Below, piece by piece: positions 29,766 to 38,055 of a stretch of 64,000 bases of DNA; within the stretch, counting starts at the first letter, position 1, and each line of letters starts with the position of its first letter. The stretch comes from Hydrogenophilus thermoluteolus (lineage in GTDB: Bacteria > Pseudomonadota > Gammaproteobacteria > Burkholderiales > Rhodocyclaceae), in the NCBI RefSeq assembly GCF_003574215.1, contig NZ_AP018558.1:1343001-1407000 (forward strand). Reading direction: 5' to 3'. Position numbers and translations under genes: made by a program. The notes beneath the pieces were generated by a model that saw only the letters and a list, made by a program, of their open reading frames with translations, did no database searches and was not told the origin of the DNA.

Positions 29766-30149
29766 ATGCCCCCCAAAAGCAACGAAACATTTTATACTAG
29801 CGGCTTCACAAATCGTTCGCGAGACCCGTGGGAAATGTTGAGCCAAACGATCGTCGAACTCGCTGGGAAAGACGAACAGATCGAAATGGCGGCGCGGGCG
29901 TTGAAGTCGATCGCCCACCCGCTGCGTTTGAAGATTCTGTGCGTAATCGGTGAGAACGAAGCGTGCGTGCAAGAGATCGTCGATGCGGTGGGAACGTCAC
30001 AGAGCAATGTCTCACAACATCTGGCGATCATGCGCGACAAAGGCATCTTGGCCACGCGCAAAGAAGCCAACCGCGTCTTCTACCGCGTTGCCGATCCGCG
30101 GACCCTTCAGCTCGTCGTCTTGATGCGTGAGCTCTTTTGTCACCGCTGA
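29766..30149 (+). CDS. ArsR-family regulator, BigR/SqrR-like persulfide sensor candidate
   Basis: A 127-residue winged-helix repressor. The recognition helix region is TSQSNVSQHLAIMRDKGILA, followed by the wing (RKEANRVFYRV). Three cysteines occur: C59 (LKILCVIGE), C67 and C125 (RELFC). C59 and C125 fall at the same helices and with the same 66-residue spacing as the persulfide-sensing pair of BigR and SqrR. The ATG at 29766 follows AAGGA; an in-frame ATG at 29733 overlaps the likely promoter. A membrane rhodanese gene follows after 28 bases. Confidence 0.85.
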   Translation: MPPKSNETFYTSGFTNRSRDPWEMLSQTIVELAGKDEQIEMAARALKSIAHPLRLKILCVIGENEACVQEIVDAVGTSQSNVSQHLAIMRDKGILATRKEANRVFYRVADPRTLQLVVLMRELFCHR

Positions 30150-30177
30150 ACGGCAACCCAAGGAGCAAGGAGCCAGC

Positions 30178-30615
30178 ATGACTGTTACCGATTATCTGTT
30201 GCACCAATGGCAGTGGAGCCTTCTGGCGCTCGTGAGCGGCAGTTGGTGGGTCGTCGAGACCATCCGTGCGCTGACCGACCGTTCGCGTCTCACGCCGCTT
30301 CAAGCCACCCTGATGATCAACCAAGAAGGCGCGGTCGCGGTCGATGTCCGCAGCGACTCCGAATACCAGAGCGGCCATCTTCCGGGCGCGATTTTCGTGC
30401 CTTTGGAACGCATCCCAGACGACAAAGCGCTGCAGAAGGTCAAAAACCGCCCCCTGATCCTCTACTGCGAAAGCGGCGCCCGTTCCGCGGTAGCATTAAA
30501 AAAACTGCGTCGAGCGGGTTTCGAAAAAGTCTATCATCTGGTCGGTGGCTTGGTCGAGTGGCGCAAGGCCAACCTGCCGCTCGTCACCAGCAAAACGGAG
30601 AAAAAGCGCAAATGA
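30178..30615 (+). CDS. yibN: Membrane-anchored rhodanese-like sulfurtransferase
   Basis: A 145-residue protein with one N-terminal transmembrane helix (about 12-29) and a cytosolic rhodanese domain. The active loop is CESGAR with Cys97 as persulfide carrier and Arg102 closing the loop. It matches YibN, found in the same order before grxC, secB and gpsA in E. coli. The start at 30178 follows AAGGAG. Its TGA overlaps the grxC ATG. With the ArsR gene upstream it may respond to reactive sulfur. Confidence 0.9.
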   Translation: MTVTDYLLHQWQWSLLALVSGSWWVVETIRALTDRSRLTPLQATLMINQEGAVAVDVRSDSEYQSGHLPGAIFVPLERIPDDKALQKVKNRPLILYCESGARSAVALKKLRRAGFEKVYHLVGGLVEWRKANLPLVTSKTEKKRK

Positions 30616-30878
30616 CGACCCCTGCCATTCGCATGTACGCCACGCACTACTGCCCCTATTGTGTCCGTGCGGAGCAATTGTTGCGCCGCAAGGGCATTGC
30701 CGTGATCGAAAAGATTTTGATCGACAACGACCCGGCGCTGCGCGACGAAATGATGCGCGTCACCGGACGACGAACCGTGCCGCAGATCTTCATCGGCGAC
30801 ACCCATGTCGGTGGCTGTGATGACCTCTACGCGCTGGAACGGGAAGGAAAACTCGATGCCCTTTTGGGGTTGAAGTAA
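30612..30878 (+). CDS. grxC: Glutaredoxin 3
   Basis: An 88-residue dithiol glutaredoxin with the active site CPYC (Cys14, Cys17), the cis-proline TVPQIFI and the glutathione-binding GGCDDL. It reduces disulfides and glutathionylated proteins in the cytosol. Translation is probably coupled to the rhodanese gene (ATGA overlap). Confidence 0.96.
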   Translation: MTTPAIRMYATHYCPYCVRAEQLLRRKGIAVIEKILIDNDPALRDEMMRVTGRRTVPQIFIGDTHVGGCDDLYALEREGKLDALLGLK

Positions 30879-30930
30879 CACCCTTCCCGAACGCGAACCG
30901 TTCTCTTTTCTTGGTCAAGGAAACCATACG

Positions 30931-31419
30931 ATGAGCGAAACCCATCCTGCCAATAGCGGCAACGCCCAAAGTCAGGCGCCGATGTTCACCATCGAAAAAC
31001 TCTACGTCAAAGACCTCTCCGTCGAGGTCCCGCGCGCGCCCGACTGTTTCTTAGAAACGCAAGCACCCAATATCCAGGTCGAAATGGGCACTGCGGCGCG
31101 CAAACTCGACGAGGCCCATTACGAAGTGGCGCTCACCATCTCGGTCAAAGCCTCTGTCGAAGAGCGTGCGCTCTTCCTCATCGAGCTCACCTATGGCGGG
31201 GTCTTTCTGGTGCGCAACGTCCCCGAAAGCGATGTCGAACCCCTGCTGTTCGTGGCCTGCCCCAGCATCCTCTATCCGTATGCCCGCGAGGTGATTTCGG
31301 ATGCCTCGACGCGCGCCGGTTTTCAACCGGTCCTCCTGGCACCGGTCAATTTCGAAGCGCTCTACCTCCAACAAAAGCAACAAGCGCAGCAAGCGCCCTC
31401 CACCGATACCCCCCAGTAA
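30931..31419 (+). CDS. secB: Protein-export chaperone SecB
   Basis: A 162-residue chaperone that keeps preproteins unfolded and hands them to SecA. Signatures include FTIEKLYVKDLSVEVPRAPD, RALFLIELTYGGVFLVRNVP and the CPSILYPYAREVISDASTRA stretch, ending in a glutamine-rich tail. AAGGAAACC precedes the ATG. Its place between grxC and gpsA is conserved in proteobacteria. Confidence 0.97.
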   Translation: MSETHPANSGNAQSQAPMFTIEKLYVKDLSVEVPRAPDCFLETQAPNIQVEMGTAARKLDEAHYEVALTISVKASVEERALFLIELTYGGVFLVRNVPESDVEPLLFVACPSILYPYAREVISDASTRAGFQPVLLAPVNFEALYLQQKQQAQQAPSTDTPQ

Positions 31420-31437
31420 CGAAAAGGAGTCCGCGCC

Positions 31438-31935
31438 ATGCTTGGCCAGCCCTTCCAGCGACGGTTGCAAGACGCTGCGCACAGCGGGCGCGTTTTTCAC
31501 CGCCTGGCGCTCCTCGTCGCTGCCTATTGTTTTGCCACTAATGCCTACGCTGCCGATTACCGCAGCGTCCGCGAGCCGGTACCGGTGCGAAAAGCACCCC
31601 AAGAGCAGGCGCCCATTGCGTTCTACTACGGTCCAGGCACTCCGGTCGAGCTCATCCAAGAACGCAACGGCTGGGCCCAAGTGCGCGACAAAGATGGGGG
31701 CGGTCTCTTTTGGGTTCCGGCCAACGCGCTCACGACGCAACGCACGGTGATCACACGTCACGCCGAAACCGAGGTTCGTTCCGCACCGGACAAAAGCGCG
31801 GCCCTTCTGAGCGTGCTTCCGGCAAATGCCGTATTGCGCCTGAACACCGCACAGCGCACGCCTCCCGGATGGGTAGCGGTAGAAACGGCGCAAGGAACAG
31901 GGTACGTGGCCAAACGCGACGTTTGGGGCTGGTAA
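31438..31935 (+). CDS. Exported SH3-like domain protein
   Basis: A 165-residue protein with a signal peptide (about 18-38, LALLVAAYCFATNAYAA) and two bacterial SH3-type modules: one around 40-98 with VRKAPQEQAPIAFYYGPGTP, and one around 108-160 with EVRSAPDKSAALLSVLPANA. Such modules usually bind cell wall material; the precise role is unknown. It starts 18 bases after secB with AAAGGAG and ends three bases before gpsA. Confidence 0.8.
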   Translation: MLGQPFQRRLQDAAHSGRVFHRLALLVAAYCFATNAYAADYRSVREPVPVRKAPQEQAPIAFYYGPGTPVELIQERNGWAQVRDKDGGGLFWVPANALTTQRTVITRHAETEVRSAPDKSAALLSVLPANAVLRLNTAQRTPPGWVAVETAQGTGYVAKRDVWGW

Positions 31936-31938
31936 GCG

Positions 31939-32943
31939 ATGCGACTGGCGGTTTTGGGGGCGGGCGCGTGGGGCACGGCACTTGCGATCGCATGGGGCCA
32001 ACACCACCCGGTCACCCTCTGGTGCCGGTCGCGCGCATTGGCCCAGCGCATACACACACAGCGCACCAACGAACGCTACCTTGCAGGCCCGGTACTGCCG
32101 CCCAACGTGCGTGTCACGGACGATTGTGCTACCGCAATCGGTGACGCAGAATTGGTGGTCATCGCCACACCTCTTGCCGGACTTGCCCAAACGGTCGCCA
32201 CCCTTGCCCAGACAGCACCGCACACTCCTTTCCTCTGGGCGTGCAAAGGGATTTTGCCCGACACGCAAGAACTGCCGCACGAAATCGCGGCGCGCGTCTG
32301 GAGTGAGACTACCGCTGCCGCGTTGCCCGACCACGGCGTGATCACGGGGCCAAGTTTTGCGCTGGAAGTGGCGCAAGGACTCCCCACCGCGGTCGTTTTG
32401 GCGTCACACAATGCCCAATGGGCCAAAGCGATCATCGATACGCTCCACCAGCCGCGCTTTCGCCTCTACGCGCACCATGACGTCACCGGCGCAGAAGTGG
32501 GCGGTGCGATCAAGAATGTGATCGCGATCGCGGCCGGAGTCGCCGAAGGGTTGGGGTTTGGGCTCAACACGCGTGCTGCGCTCATCACCCGGGGTCTTGC
32601 CGAAATGGGTCGGCTTGCCGAAGCCCTTGGTGCCGAGCGTGAAACGTTGATGGGGCTTGCCGGAATGGGGGATCTCATTCTCACCTGCACCGGTGGGCTT
32701 TCCCGCAACCGACGTTTGGGACTGTTACTCGCTAGCGGGGAGCCACTCTCTGCCGCACTGGCCGCGCTGGGACACGTTGCAGAAGGGGTGCCCACGACGC
32801 AAGCGTGTGTGCAACTTGCCAATACGCTTGGCATCGAAATGCCCATTGCTCAGGCCGTGCATGAACTGCTGTTCACACCGGGCACTTCAGCGGAAGCGGT
32901 CGTGGAAAAACTCCTCGCACGCGACCCAAGATTCGAATTCTGA
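31939..32943 (+). CDS. gpsA: Glycerol-3-phosphate dehydrogenase [NAD(P)+]
   Basis: A 334-residue cytosolic enzyme supplying sn-glycerol-3-phosphate for phospholipids. The dinucleotide site is LGAGAWGTALAIAW at the N-terminus. The catalytic lysine lies in EVGGAIKNVIAIAAGVAEGL, and GMGDLILTCTGGLSRNRRLG is another family signature. It ends the rhodanese-grxC-secB-SH3-gpsA series. No ribosome binding site stronger than GGTAAG is seen, consistent with coupling to the upstream gene. Confidence 0.96.
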   Translation: MRLAVLGAGAWGTALAIAWGQHHPVTLWCRSRALAQRIHTQRTNERYLAGPVLPPNVRVTDDCATAIGDAELVVIATPLAGLAQTVATLAQTAPHTPFLWACKGILPDTQELPHEIAARVWSETTAAALPDHGVITGPSFALEVAQGLPTAVVLASHNAQWAKAIIDTLHQPRFRLYAHHDVTGAEVGGAIKNVIAIAAGVAEGLGFGLNTRAALITRGLAEMGRLAEALGAERETLMGLAGMGDLILTCTGGLSRNRRLGLLLASGEPLSAALAALGHVAEGVPTTQACVQLANTLGIEMPIAQAVHELLFTPGTSAEAVVEKLLARDPRFEF

Positions 32944-32957
32944 ACCTGCCCTTCGGC

Positions 32958-33293
32958 CTATGCGATCGTTTTCTCCCAGAACATCGCGTCGGGGAATGGG
33001 TTGAAACGATAAGGCGGAATTGCGTAAAAGCCCATTCGGCGATAGAGCGCATTCGCGGTAACCAGTTTGGCCACCGTATCGAGCCGAACTTTTCGGTACC
33101 GCAGTGCTTTTGCCCGCTCCAAAAATGCCTGAACGAGCATTCGCCCAATCTGTTTCCCTTGAAACGCAGGCAACACGAACAGCCGCTTCATCTCGGCGAT
33201 CTCGTCACTGAGCGGCCGTAACCCCACCATCCCCGCCACTTTTCCCTCATGCCTTGTCGTCAGACACTCCCCGAAAAACCATTTTGCCGCCAC
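32958..33293 (-). pseudogene. 5'-truncated GNAT acetyltransferase remnant
   Basis: The open frame encodes the C-terminal two thirds of a GNAT acetyltransferase. GKVAGMVGLRPLSDEIAEMKRL, the acetyl-CoA loop PAFQGKQIGRMLV and ANALYRRMGFYAIPPY are all present. Relatives of this type are about 155-165 residues, so roughly 50 N-terminal residues are missing. The apparent GTG start (33293) lies inside trmL, and no ribosome binding site or homologous sequence continues upstream. I infer a gene broken by a deletion that joined it to trmL. A short protein from the ATG at 33230 cannot be excluded. Confidence 0.6.
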
Positions 33294-33724
33294 GCCTCAT
33301 AGAGCACCAGCGCCACGGTATTGGCCAAATTGAGGCTGCGTTGCCCGGGACGCATTGGCACGCGCAGCCGGTGGGCTGACGAGAATTCCGCATGGATCGC
33401 TGCCGACACGCCCCGGGTTTCCGCGCCAAAGACCAGAACATCCTCGGGCGCAAACGCCACCTGATCGTACCGAGTTTCCCCCTGGGTCGTCAGCAAAAAC
33501 CAGCGTCTCCCCGCAAGTGCGGCACGACACGCAGACCAATCGGCGTGGACCTGCATCGTCGCCCATTCGTGGTAGTCCAAGCCGGCACGGCGCAACTGTT
33601 TGTCGGACAAGGTAAAACCCAACGGCCGCACCAAGTGGAGCTGCGCACCGGTATTGGCGCACAGACGAATGATATTGCCCGTGTTTTGCGGGATCTCGGG
33701 TTCGACGAGCACGATGTGAAACAC
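33260..33724 (-). CDS. trmL: tRNA (cytidine/uridine-34 2'-O)-methyltransferase TrmL
   Basis: A 154-residue SPOUT methyltransferase acting on the wobble base of tRNA-Leu. The knot motifs are PEIPQNTGNIIRLCANTG near the N-terminus, VLVFGAETRGVS, and MRPGQRSLNLANTVALVLYE. The GTG start at 33724 directly follows the TAA of pqiC, with AGAGGGG upstream, so translation is probably coupled. In E. coli trmL lies near gpsA and cysE; here cysE is absent and a broken GNAT gene lies between trmL and gpsA. Confidence 0.94.
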   Translation of the reverse strand: MFHIVLVEPEIPQNTGNIIRLCANTGAQLHLVRPLGFTLSDKQLRRAGLDYHEWATMQVHADWSACRAALAGRRWFLLTTQGETRYDQVAFAPEDVLVFGAETRGVSAAIHAEFSSAHRLRVPMRPGQRSLNLANTVALVLYEAWRQNGFSGSV

Positions 33725-34363
33725 TTATCGCCCCTCTGGTTCCAGCACACAGACGGAGAGGACTTCGTCAAGTAACGACTGCAACGCCTGTGCGATACCT
33801 TCGGGCGTTGCTTCGGCCTCGGTATGGAAAGCAAACGGGCGCGTCCACACGGTTTGGTTGCCCGCACGCAGCGAACAATAACCGTGTGCCACCGCGCCTC
33901 CTTTCCGGGCGGCTTCATAACGGTCGAAAACAAACTGTAACCGTTTATCGGCCCGATTGGCCGCCGCGGACAGGTCGGAAACGAACACGTACGCTGGATA
34001 GCGCGCGGCAAGTCGCGTTCGGAGCGCTTCCTCAACTTCCGCACCAAACGGCAAAGACCATTGGTAGCGATCGTCGATCGTGTAGCGCACCGCATCGACA
34101 CGAACGGTCAAGGCACGCCGATCGAGCGCTTGCGGCACCGATACGGCAACCCGGACCACCTGCGTGCGTTCGGGTACCGCTCCTGCCGTCGTCATATGGC
34201 TCGTCACACCACGGGCTGGCTGGAGCGTGAACACATCGGTCGTTGGCGGCACGGTGCTACAGCCCCCCAAAAAAACGGCAACCGCCAACGCCCCAATCGA
34301 GCGCACACCACGCGAATACGATGACACACAACGCGACACGCTTTTGTCCGTTCTGTTTTTCAC
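33725..34363 (-). CDS. pqiC: PqiC-type transport auxiliary lipoprotein
   Basis: A 212-residue outer membrane lipoprotein. The signal peptide ends in a lipobox (VFLGGC, about residue 35), and the rest matches the ABC-type transport auxiliary family that includes PqiC. It contacts the MCE tunnel protein PqiB. The GTG start at 34363 overlaps the pqiB stop (GTGA). It is the last gene of the pqi set before trmL. Confidence 0.88.
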   Translation of the reverse strand: MKNRTDKSVSRCVSSYSRGVRSIGALAVAVFLGGCSTVPPTTDVFTLQPARGVTSHMTTAGAVPERTQVVRVAVSVPQALDRRALTVRVDAVRYTIDDRYQWSLPFGAEVEEALRTRLAARYPAYVFVSDLSAAANRADKRLQFVFDRYEAARKGGAVAHGYCSLRAGNQTVWTRPFAFHTEAEATPEGIAQALQSLLDEVLSVCVLEPEGR

Positions 34364-36030
34364 TGTGCCTTCCCGCGAATCAGCGACTCAGGATGACGCG
34401 CAAGTTCTTCCGCGAGCAGCTCGACCGCTCGGGCTGCGCGCTGCGTCGATTGCAGCACTGCCTGGAGCTGTGCGCGGGGCACCCCTTGATCCCCCCAATC
34501 TTCCGCGAGCGACGCGGTCAGCTTTTCCAATGTTGCCAGCGTTTCCCGCACTTGGGCCAAAGTGGCCATCACCGCTTTGGGCGCGCGATCCAATTCGGCC
34601 AACAATCGGTCGGTCCGCTGTAGTACCGAACGCAACTGCCGTGCTGCCGAATGGGGGTCTTGGGCATCGAGAAGCGCGCGCAACCCGTGCGCGGCGTCAC
34701 GCAGCTCGGTGATGAGCTCTTTCCATGGGGCATCGCGCAGGTCGGTTGCCAATTGGGTCACGGTTCGCGCTACCTCGTCGAATGCCGCGGGCAACGCCGG
34801 GAACGTGGGGTATCCCCCTTCCCACACCAGTTCAGCCGGCGCGGCACGGGGGACGAACACCAAGTCGATCATCTTCTGCCCGGTGAGCAAACTCATCGGT
34901 TTGGGCTGCGCTCGCAACCCCTCCTTGACCCATGCAGCAAAAATCGCCTTGACGCGCGCTTCATCCTTCGGCAGATCGAGGCGCTCCGGCCAGACCTCGA
35001 TCCAAACCTCCGGGCTCACCCGTTCCGTGCGTTCGTCGAAACGCGGCAAGACTCCCAACACCTGTCCCACTTCGAAACCCGAGAAGAAGACTGGCGTCCT
35101 GGGATAGAGTCCGCTCACCCCCTCAGGGAGCCGCAAACGAAAGATCAAGCGGAACTCGGGTGCAGGGTTCTCTGCCTCTTGCGCATTGGCGTAGAGCGGA
35201 AAACTATGCCCCTCTGCCGCCTGCGCCGCGTCACCCCACGGTGGTCGCCAGTCGAACGCAATGCCACCGTGCAAGAGCGCCAAACCCGAAGCCACCTCGG
35301 CAACGATTCCGCGGCCGCCGATTTCGACGCGCGCCGCCTGCTGCACCCAGAATCGACTGCCCACGCGCACCTGTTCGTCGTACGGCGCGCGCACGAATAC
35401 CGAAACACGCAACGTTCCTTCCGGATCCAGTGCCGCACCGACCACTTCCCCAACGGCCAAACCGCGAAAGTAGAGGGGCGTTCCCACCTCGAGCGGCGCG
35501 GCGGTGCGCGACGTCAAAACGAAACGTTTCCCGCCACCCTCGGCGGACACCAACGGCGGTTCGTTCAGCCCTTGATAGTGGGATTGCCGCGCACCGTTTT
35601 TCCCCGGATCGAACGTTATGTACGCTCCAGACAGCAAGGTCTCCAGCCCGGTAACCGCACGCGCCGTCACACGCGGTTTCACCACCCAGAAGCGGGCATC
35701 CGCTCGCAGGTGTCTCGCCACGTCCCGGTTGATCGATAGCGTCACGACCACTTGATCGAGCGCTGGATCGAGCGTCACTACGGTCACCCGACCCACTTCC
35801 ACCTCTTTGTAGCGAACGCGCGTCTTACCCGCTTCGATCCCGGCAGCGGTTGGAAAACGAACGGAAACCGTCACTCCCGCGTCACGCCACGCCTGATACC
35901 CCACCCAAAACGCGATCACCAACGCCGTGATCGGCAACAACCAAATCGCCCAGCGCGCGAACCCGGCACCACTCGGCGTCGCAGGCTGAGCTTCCGGCAA
36001 TTGGGTCAAAAGATTCTCATGTTCCGTCAA
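34360..36030 (-). CDS. pqiB: PqiB-type MCE protein
   Basis: A 556-residue protein with one N-terminal transmembrane helix (about 25-45) and three MCE/MlaD domains (roughly 50-140, 165-275 and 290-400), followed by a helical C-terminus, like E. coli PqiB. Such proteins form a tunnel across the periplasm for lipids. The start is a TTG at 36030: GGGAG lies seven bases upstream, and the longer frame would run through pqiA. The C-terminal region (RDAAHGLRALLDAQDPHSAA and following) is predicted coiled coil. Confidence 0.9.
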   Translation of the reverse strand: MTEHENLLTQLPEAQPATPSGAGFARWAIWLLPITALVIAFWVGYQAWRDAGVTVSVRFPTAAGIEAGKTRVRYKEVEVGRVTVVTLDPALDQVVVTLSINRDVARHLRADARFWVVKPRVTARAVTGLETLLSGAYITFDPGKNGARQSHYQGLNEPPLVSAEGGGKRFVLTSRTAAPLEVGTPLYFRGLAVGEVVGAALDPEGTLRVSVFVRAPYDEQVRVGSRFWVQQAARVEIGGRGIVAEVASGLALLHGGIAFDWRPPWGDAAQAAEGHSFPLYANAQEAENPAPEFRLIFRLRLPEGVSGLYPRTPVFFSGFEVGQVLGVLPRFDERTERVSPEVWIEVWPERLDLPKDEARVKAIFAAWVKEGLRAQPKPMSLLTGQKMIDLVFVPRAAPAELVWEGGYPTFPALPAAFDEVARTVTQLATDLRDAPWKELITELRDAAHGLRALLDAQDPHSAARQLRSVLQRTDRLLAELDRAPKAVMATLAQVRETLATLEKLTASLAEDWGDQGVPRAQLQAVLQSTQRAARAVELLAEELARHPESLIRGKAQ

Positions 36031-36652
36031 AATCGGACTCCCACCACAACCACCGGGGTCGAAAACGCTCGGTGGCAACCATCGTGAGCACCACCACCGC
36101 GGCAAAAGCAAGCGTTCCGGCACCCGGTGTAATCGCCGCAATCTCGCCGAACTGCACCCATGCAGCCAAGAGCGCAACGACGAAGACATCGACCATCGAC
36201 CAGCGACCCAACCAGCCGATCCACCGCAACCACCGCACCGCGACCGGTTGCCAACGTCGGCGGCGCGTGCCACTCACCCAGAGCACGAACCCCAGGACCA
36301 CCATCTTCGCGAATGGGATCAAGACACTGGCCACCAGCACGATCGTGGCCAGCCCCCACGAACCGACCACATAAAGGTGGATCACGCCACCAATGAGCGT
36401 ACTCGGTTCCGAACGTCCCAAATTGGCGACCGTCATCACCGGTAACAGGTTCGCCGGAAAGTAGAACGCAAACGCCGCAAGGAGCAGCGCCCAAACCACG
36501 CGTCGTTCTTGCGCGGTCTCTTCAACGCGCGGCAACGTGGCCCCACAGACCGCGCAGCGGCAGCGGTCACGGGTGACCCGGCGGTTGATCGCGCCGCAAT
36601 GGTCACAGCGCGCCCACCCCAACATCGTAGCGGTCACGAAACGCGGTGGCAT
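36017..36652 (-). CDS. pqiA: PqiA domain membrane protein, second copy
   Basis: A protein of about 211 residues with a zinc-ribbon-like N-terminus (CDHC, then CAVC) and four transmembrane helices containing FYFPANLLPVMTV, the PqiA hallmark. In E. coli one PqiA carries two such domains; here they are separate genes. The ATG at 36652 lies inside the end of the first copy; an ATG at 36625, nine bases after that gene's stop, is equally possible. Its end overlaps the TTG start of pqiB. Confidence 0.87.
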   Translation of the reverse strand: MPPRFVTATMLGWARCDHCGAINRRVTRDRCRCAVCGATLPRVEETAQERRVVWALLLAAFAFYFPANLLPVMTVANLGRSEPSTLIGGVIHLYVVGSWGLATIVLVASVLIPFAKMVVLGFVLWVSGTRRRRWQPVAVRWLRWIGWLGRWSMVDVFVVALLAAWVQFGEIAAITPGAGTLAFAAVVVLTMVATERFRPRWLWWESDFDGT

Positions 36653-37278
36653 GCCAGCCAATCCGCACGGTAGCGATCCCAATCGAAAAGCGCGTGGATC
36701 ACGGCCAACGAAACGGTGAAACCAACGAACGCCCACAGGCTGAGCCCCGGAAGCAGACGCGCCATATCCCCAAGTTTCACCACCGCGACGACCACGCCCA
36801 ATAGAAAGACATCGAGCATCGCCCAGTGGCGGTGCCAGTGGGCATACCGCAACAACAGACGAATTCCGGGAACCGTTCGACGGCGCCACAAGGGAACAAA
36901 AAGCCACGTGTAGGTCAGCAACAACGCAAGCGGCGCAAAAACCGTCGTCGCTGAAACGATCGCGGCCAAACCCGTTTCATGCCCCCGCGCAAGCGCCGCA
37001 GCCAACGTCCATAACGTCACCTCGGTAACCTGCCCGAAAAGCTCGAGCTGCGCAAGCGGCTGCACGCCGCTCGCAAACCACAGCACCCACGCAGTGACCA
37101 CCCACGGCAGCAACGCGCGAAACGGCACGCCGCTGCGCCAAACAACTGCGCCACAACGCGGACAATAGGCACGCTTACCCCGCAGCGGCTTGGGCAACCG
37201 CGTCACCAGATCACATTCAGGACAGACCACCACCTCTGCGCGAGCCACCCACCCCCCGGTTCGAACAGCCGTTTTCAT
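36634..37278 (-). CDS. pqiA: PqiA domain membrane protein, first copy
   Basis: A 214-residue protein: CPEC and CPRC near the N-terminus form a rubredoxin-like zinc ribbon, followed by four transmembrane helices of the PqiA type. It has the paired counterpart just downstream. The ATG at 37278 follows a perfect TATAAT by only six bases and no ribosome binding site is present, so translation is likely leaderless or from a read-through transcript starting at comF. Confidence 0.86.
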   Translation of the reverse strand: MKTAVRTGGWVARAEVVVCPECDLVTRLPKPLRGKRAYCPRCGAVVWRSGVPFRALLPWVVTAWVLWFASGVQPLAQLELFGQVTEVTLWTLAAALARGHETGLAAIVSATTVFAPLALLLTYTWLFVPLWRRRTVPGIRLLLRYAHWHRHWAMLDVFLLGVVVAVVKLGDMARLLPGLSLWAFVGFTVSLAVIHALFDWDRYRADWLACHRVS

Positions 37279-37284
37279 CGTGCC

Positions 37285-37290
37285 ATTATA
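37285..37290 (-). promoter_or_regulatory. -10 box at the pqiA start
   Basis: A perfect TATAAT on the minus strand, six bases upstream of the pqiA ATG and overlapping the comF stop codon. Transcription would begin at or next to the ATG. The -35 region is poor (TTCCGC at 14 bases spacing). Confidence 0.5.
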
Positions 37291-38026
37291 TCGTGCCGTC
37301 CCCAGCGGAAGCGGGCGCTGCGGTCCGCGCAGCGACCAAGAGATGGACTGCGTTCGCTCCGGCTGCCCGCAATGCTTCGCTGGCTGCAGCAAGCGTCGCC
37401 CCGGTGGTCATCACGTCGTCGACCACCATCACGTTTCGTCCCGTCACCAGGCGGCGATCGCGCACGACGAACGCCTGCGCGACGTTTTCCACACGGTGCG
37501 CGCGATCAAGGGTCGCCTGCATCGCCGTTTCTTTGCACCGCCGCAACCCGTCCGCCTGCCAAGGAATGCCCCAGATACGCGCAACCGTCCGCGTGATCTC
37601 CGCCGCCTGATTGAACCCGCGCGTTCGTTGCCGTTCTGGAGCAAGCGGAATCGGCAGCAGCAAATCGCCCCGTGGTTCGGCGGTAGTGGCAAGTGCCGTG
37701 CCCAACGCCGTCGCATACGGTAACGCCCGGTGGAATTTCAAACGGTGCACCCAGCGATCAACCGGGGCTCGGTACCAAAACGCCGCTTGCGTCGATTGAA
37801 AGCTGGGTGGTGATGCCGCGCAGCGCGTGCAGACCCCAGCGGTTTCGCCGCCCCCCGAAGCGAGCGCTTCTCCGCAACGCACGCAGGCTTGCCCGGCGTC
37901 CCACCACGGCAACGCCTCGGCACACCGGTCACACCACGGCGCGTCGCCATAATGCGTACGTTCGCAGCCGATACAAACAGTTCCTGTCAATTTCGTCAAA
38001 ATTCGCGTAAAATCACTGCTGATCAT
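37286..38026 (-). CDS. comF: ComF family phosphoribosyltransferase-like protein
   Basis: A 246-residue protein with an N-terminal zinc-finger region ([22 protein letters not shown]) and a phosphoribosyltransferase fold whose PRPP loop is [15 protein letters not shown]. ComF is needed for DNA uptake in competent bacteria, possibly as a helicase partner; type IV pilus genes elsewhere in the window would be compatible with competence. It is divergent from bioB, whose promoter appears to lie within the first codons of comF. Confidence 0.9.
   Translation of the reverse strand: MISSDFTRILTKLTGTVCIGCERTHYGDAPWCDRCAEALPWWDAGQACVRCGEALASGGGETAGVCTRCAASPPSFQSTQAAFWYRAPVDRWVHRLKFHRALPYATALGTALATTAEPRGDLLLPIPLAPERQRTRGFNQAAEITRTVARIWGIPWQADGLRRCKETAMQATLDRAHRVENVAQAFVVRDRRLVTGRNVMVVDDVMTTGATLAAASEALRAAGANAVHLLVAARTAAPASAGDGTI
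37984..38013 (+). promoter_or_regulatory. Candidate bioB promoter
   Basis: CTGTCA (37984-37989) and TAAAAT (38008-38013) are 18 bases apart, giving a leader of about 36 bases before bioB that carries CTGGAGA. The whole element lies inside the divergent comF coding start. Confidence 0.5.
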
Positions 38027-38055
38027 TTCAACGCTTCCTTGCTCTGGAGAATGCG

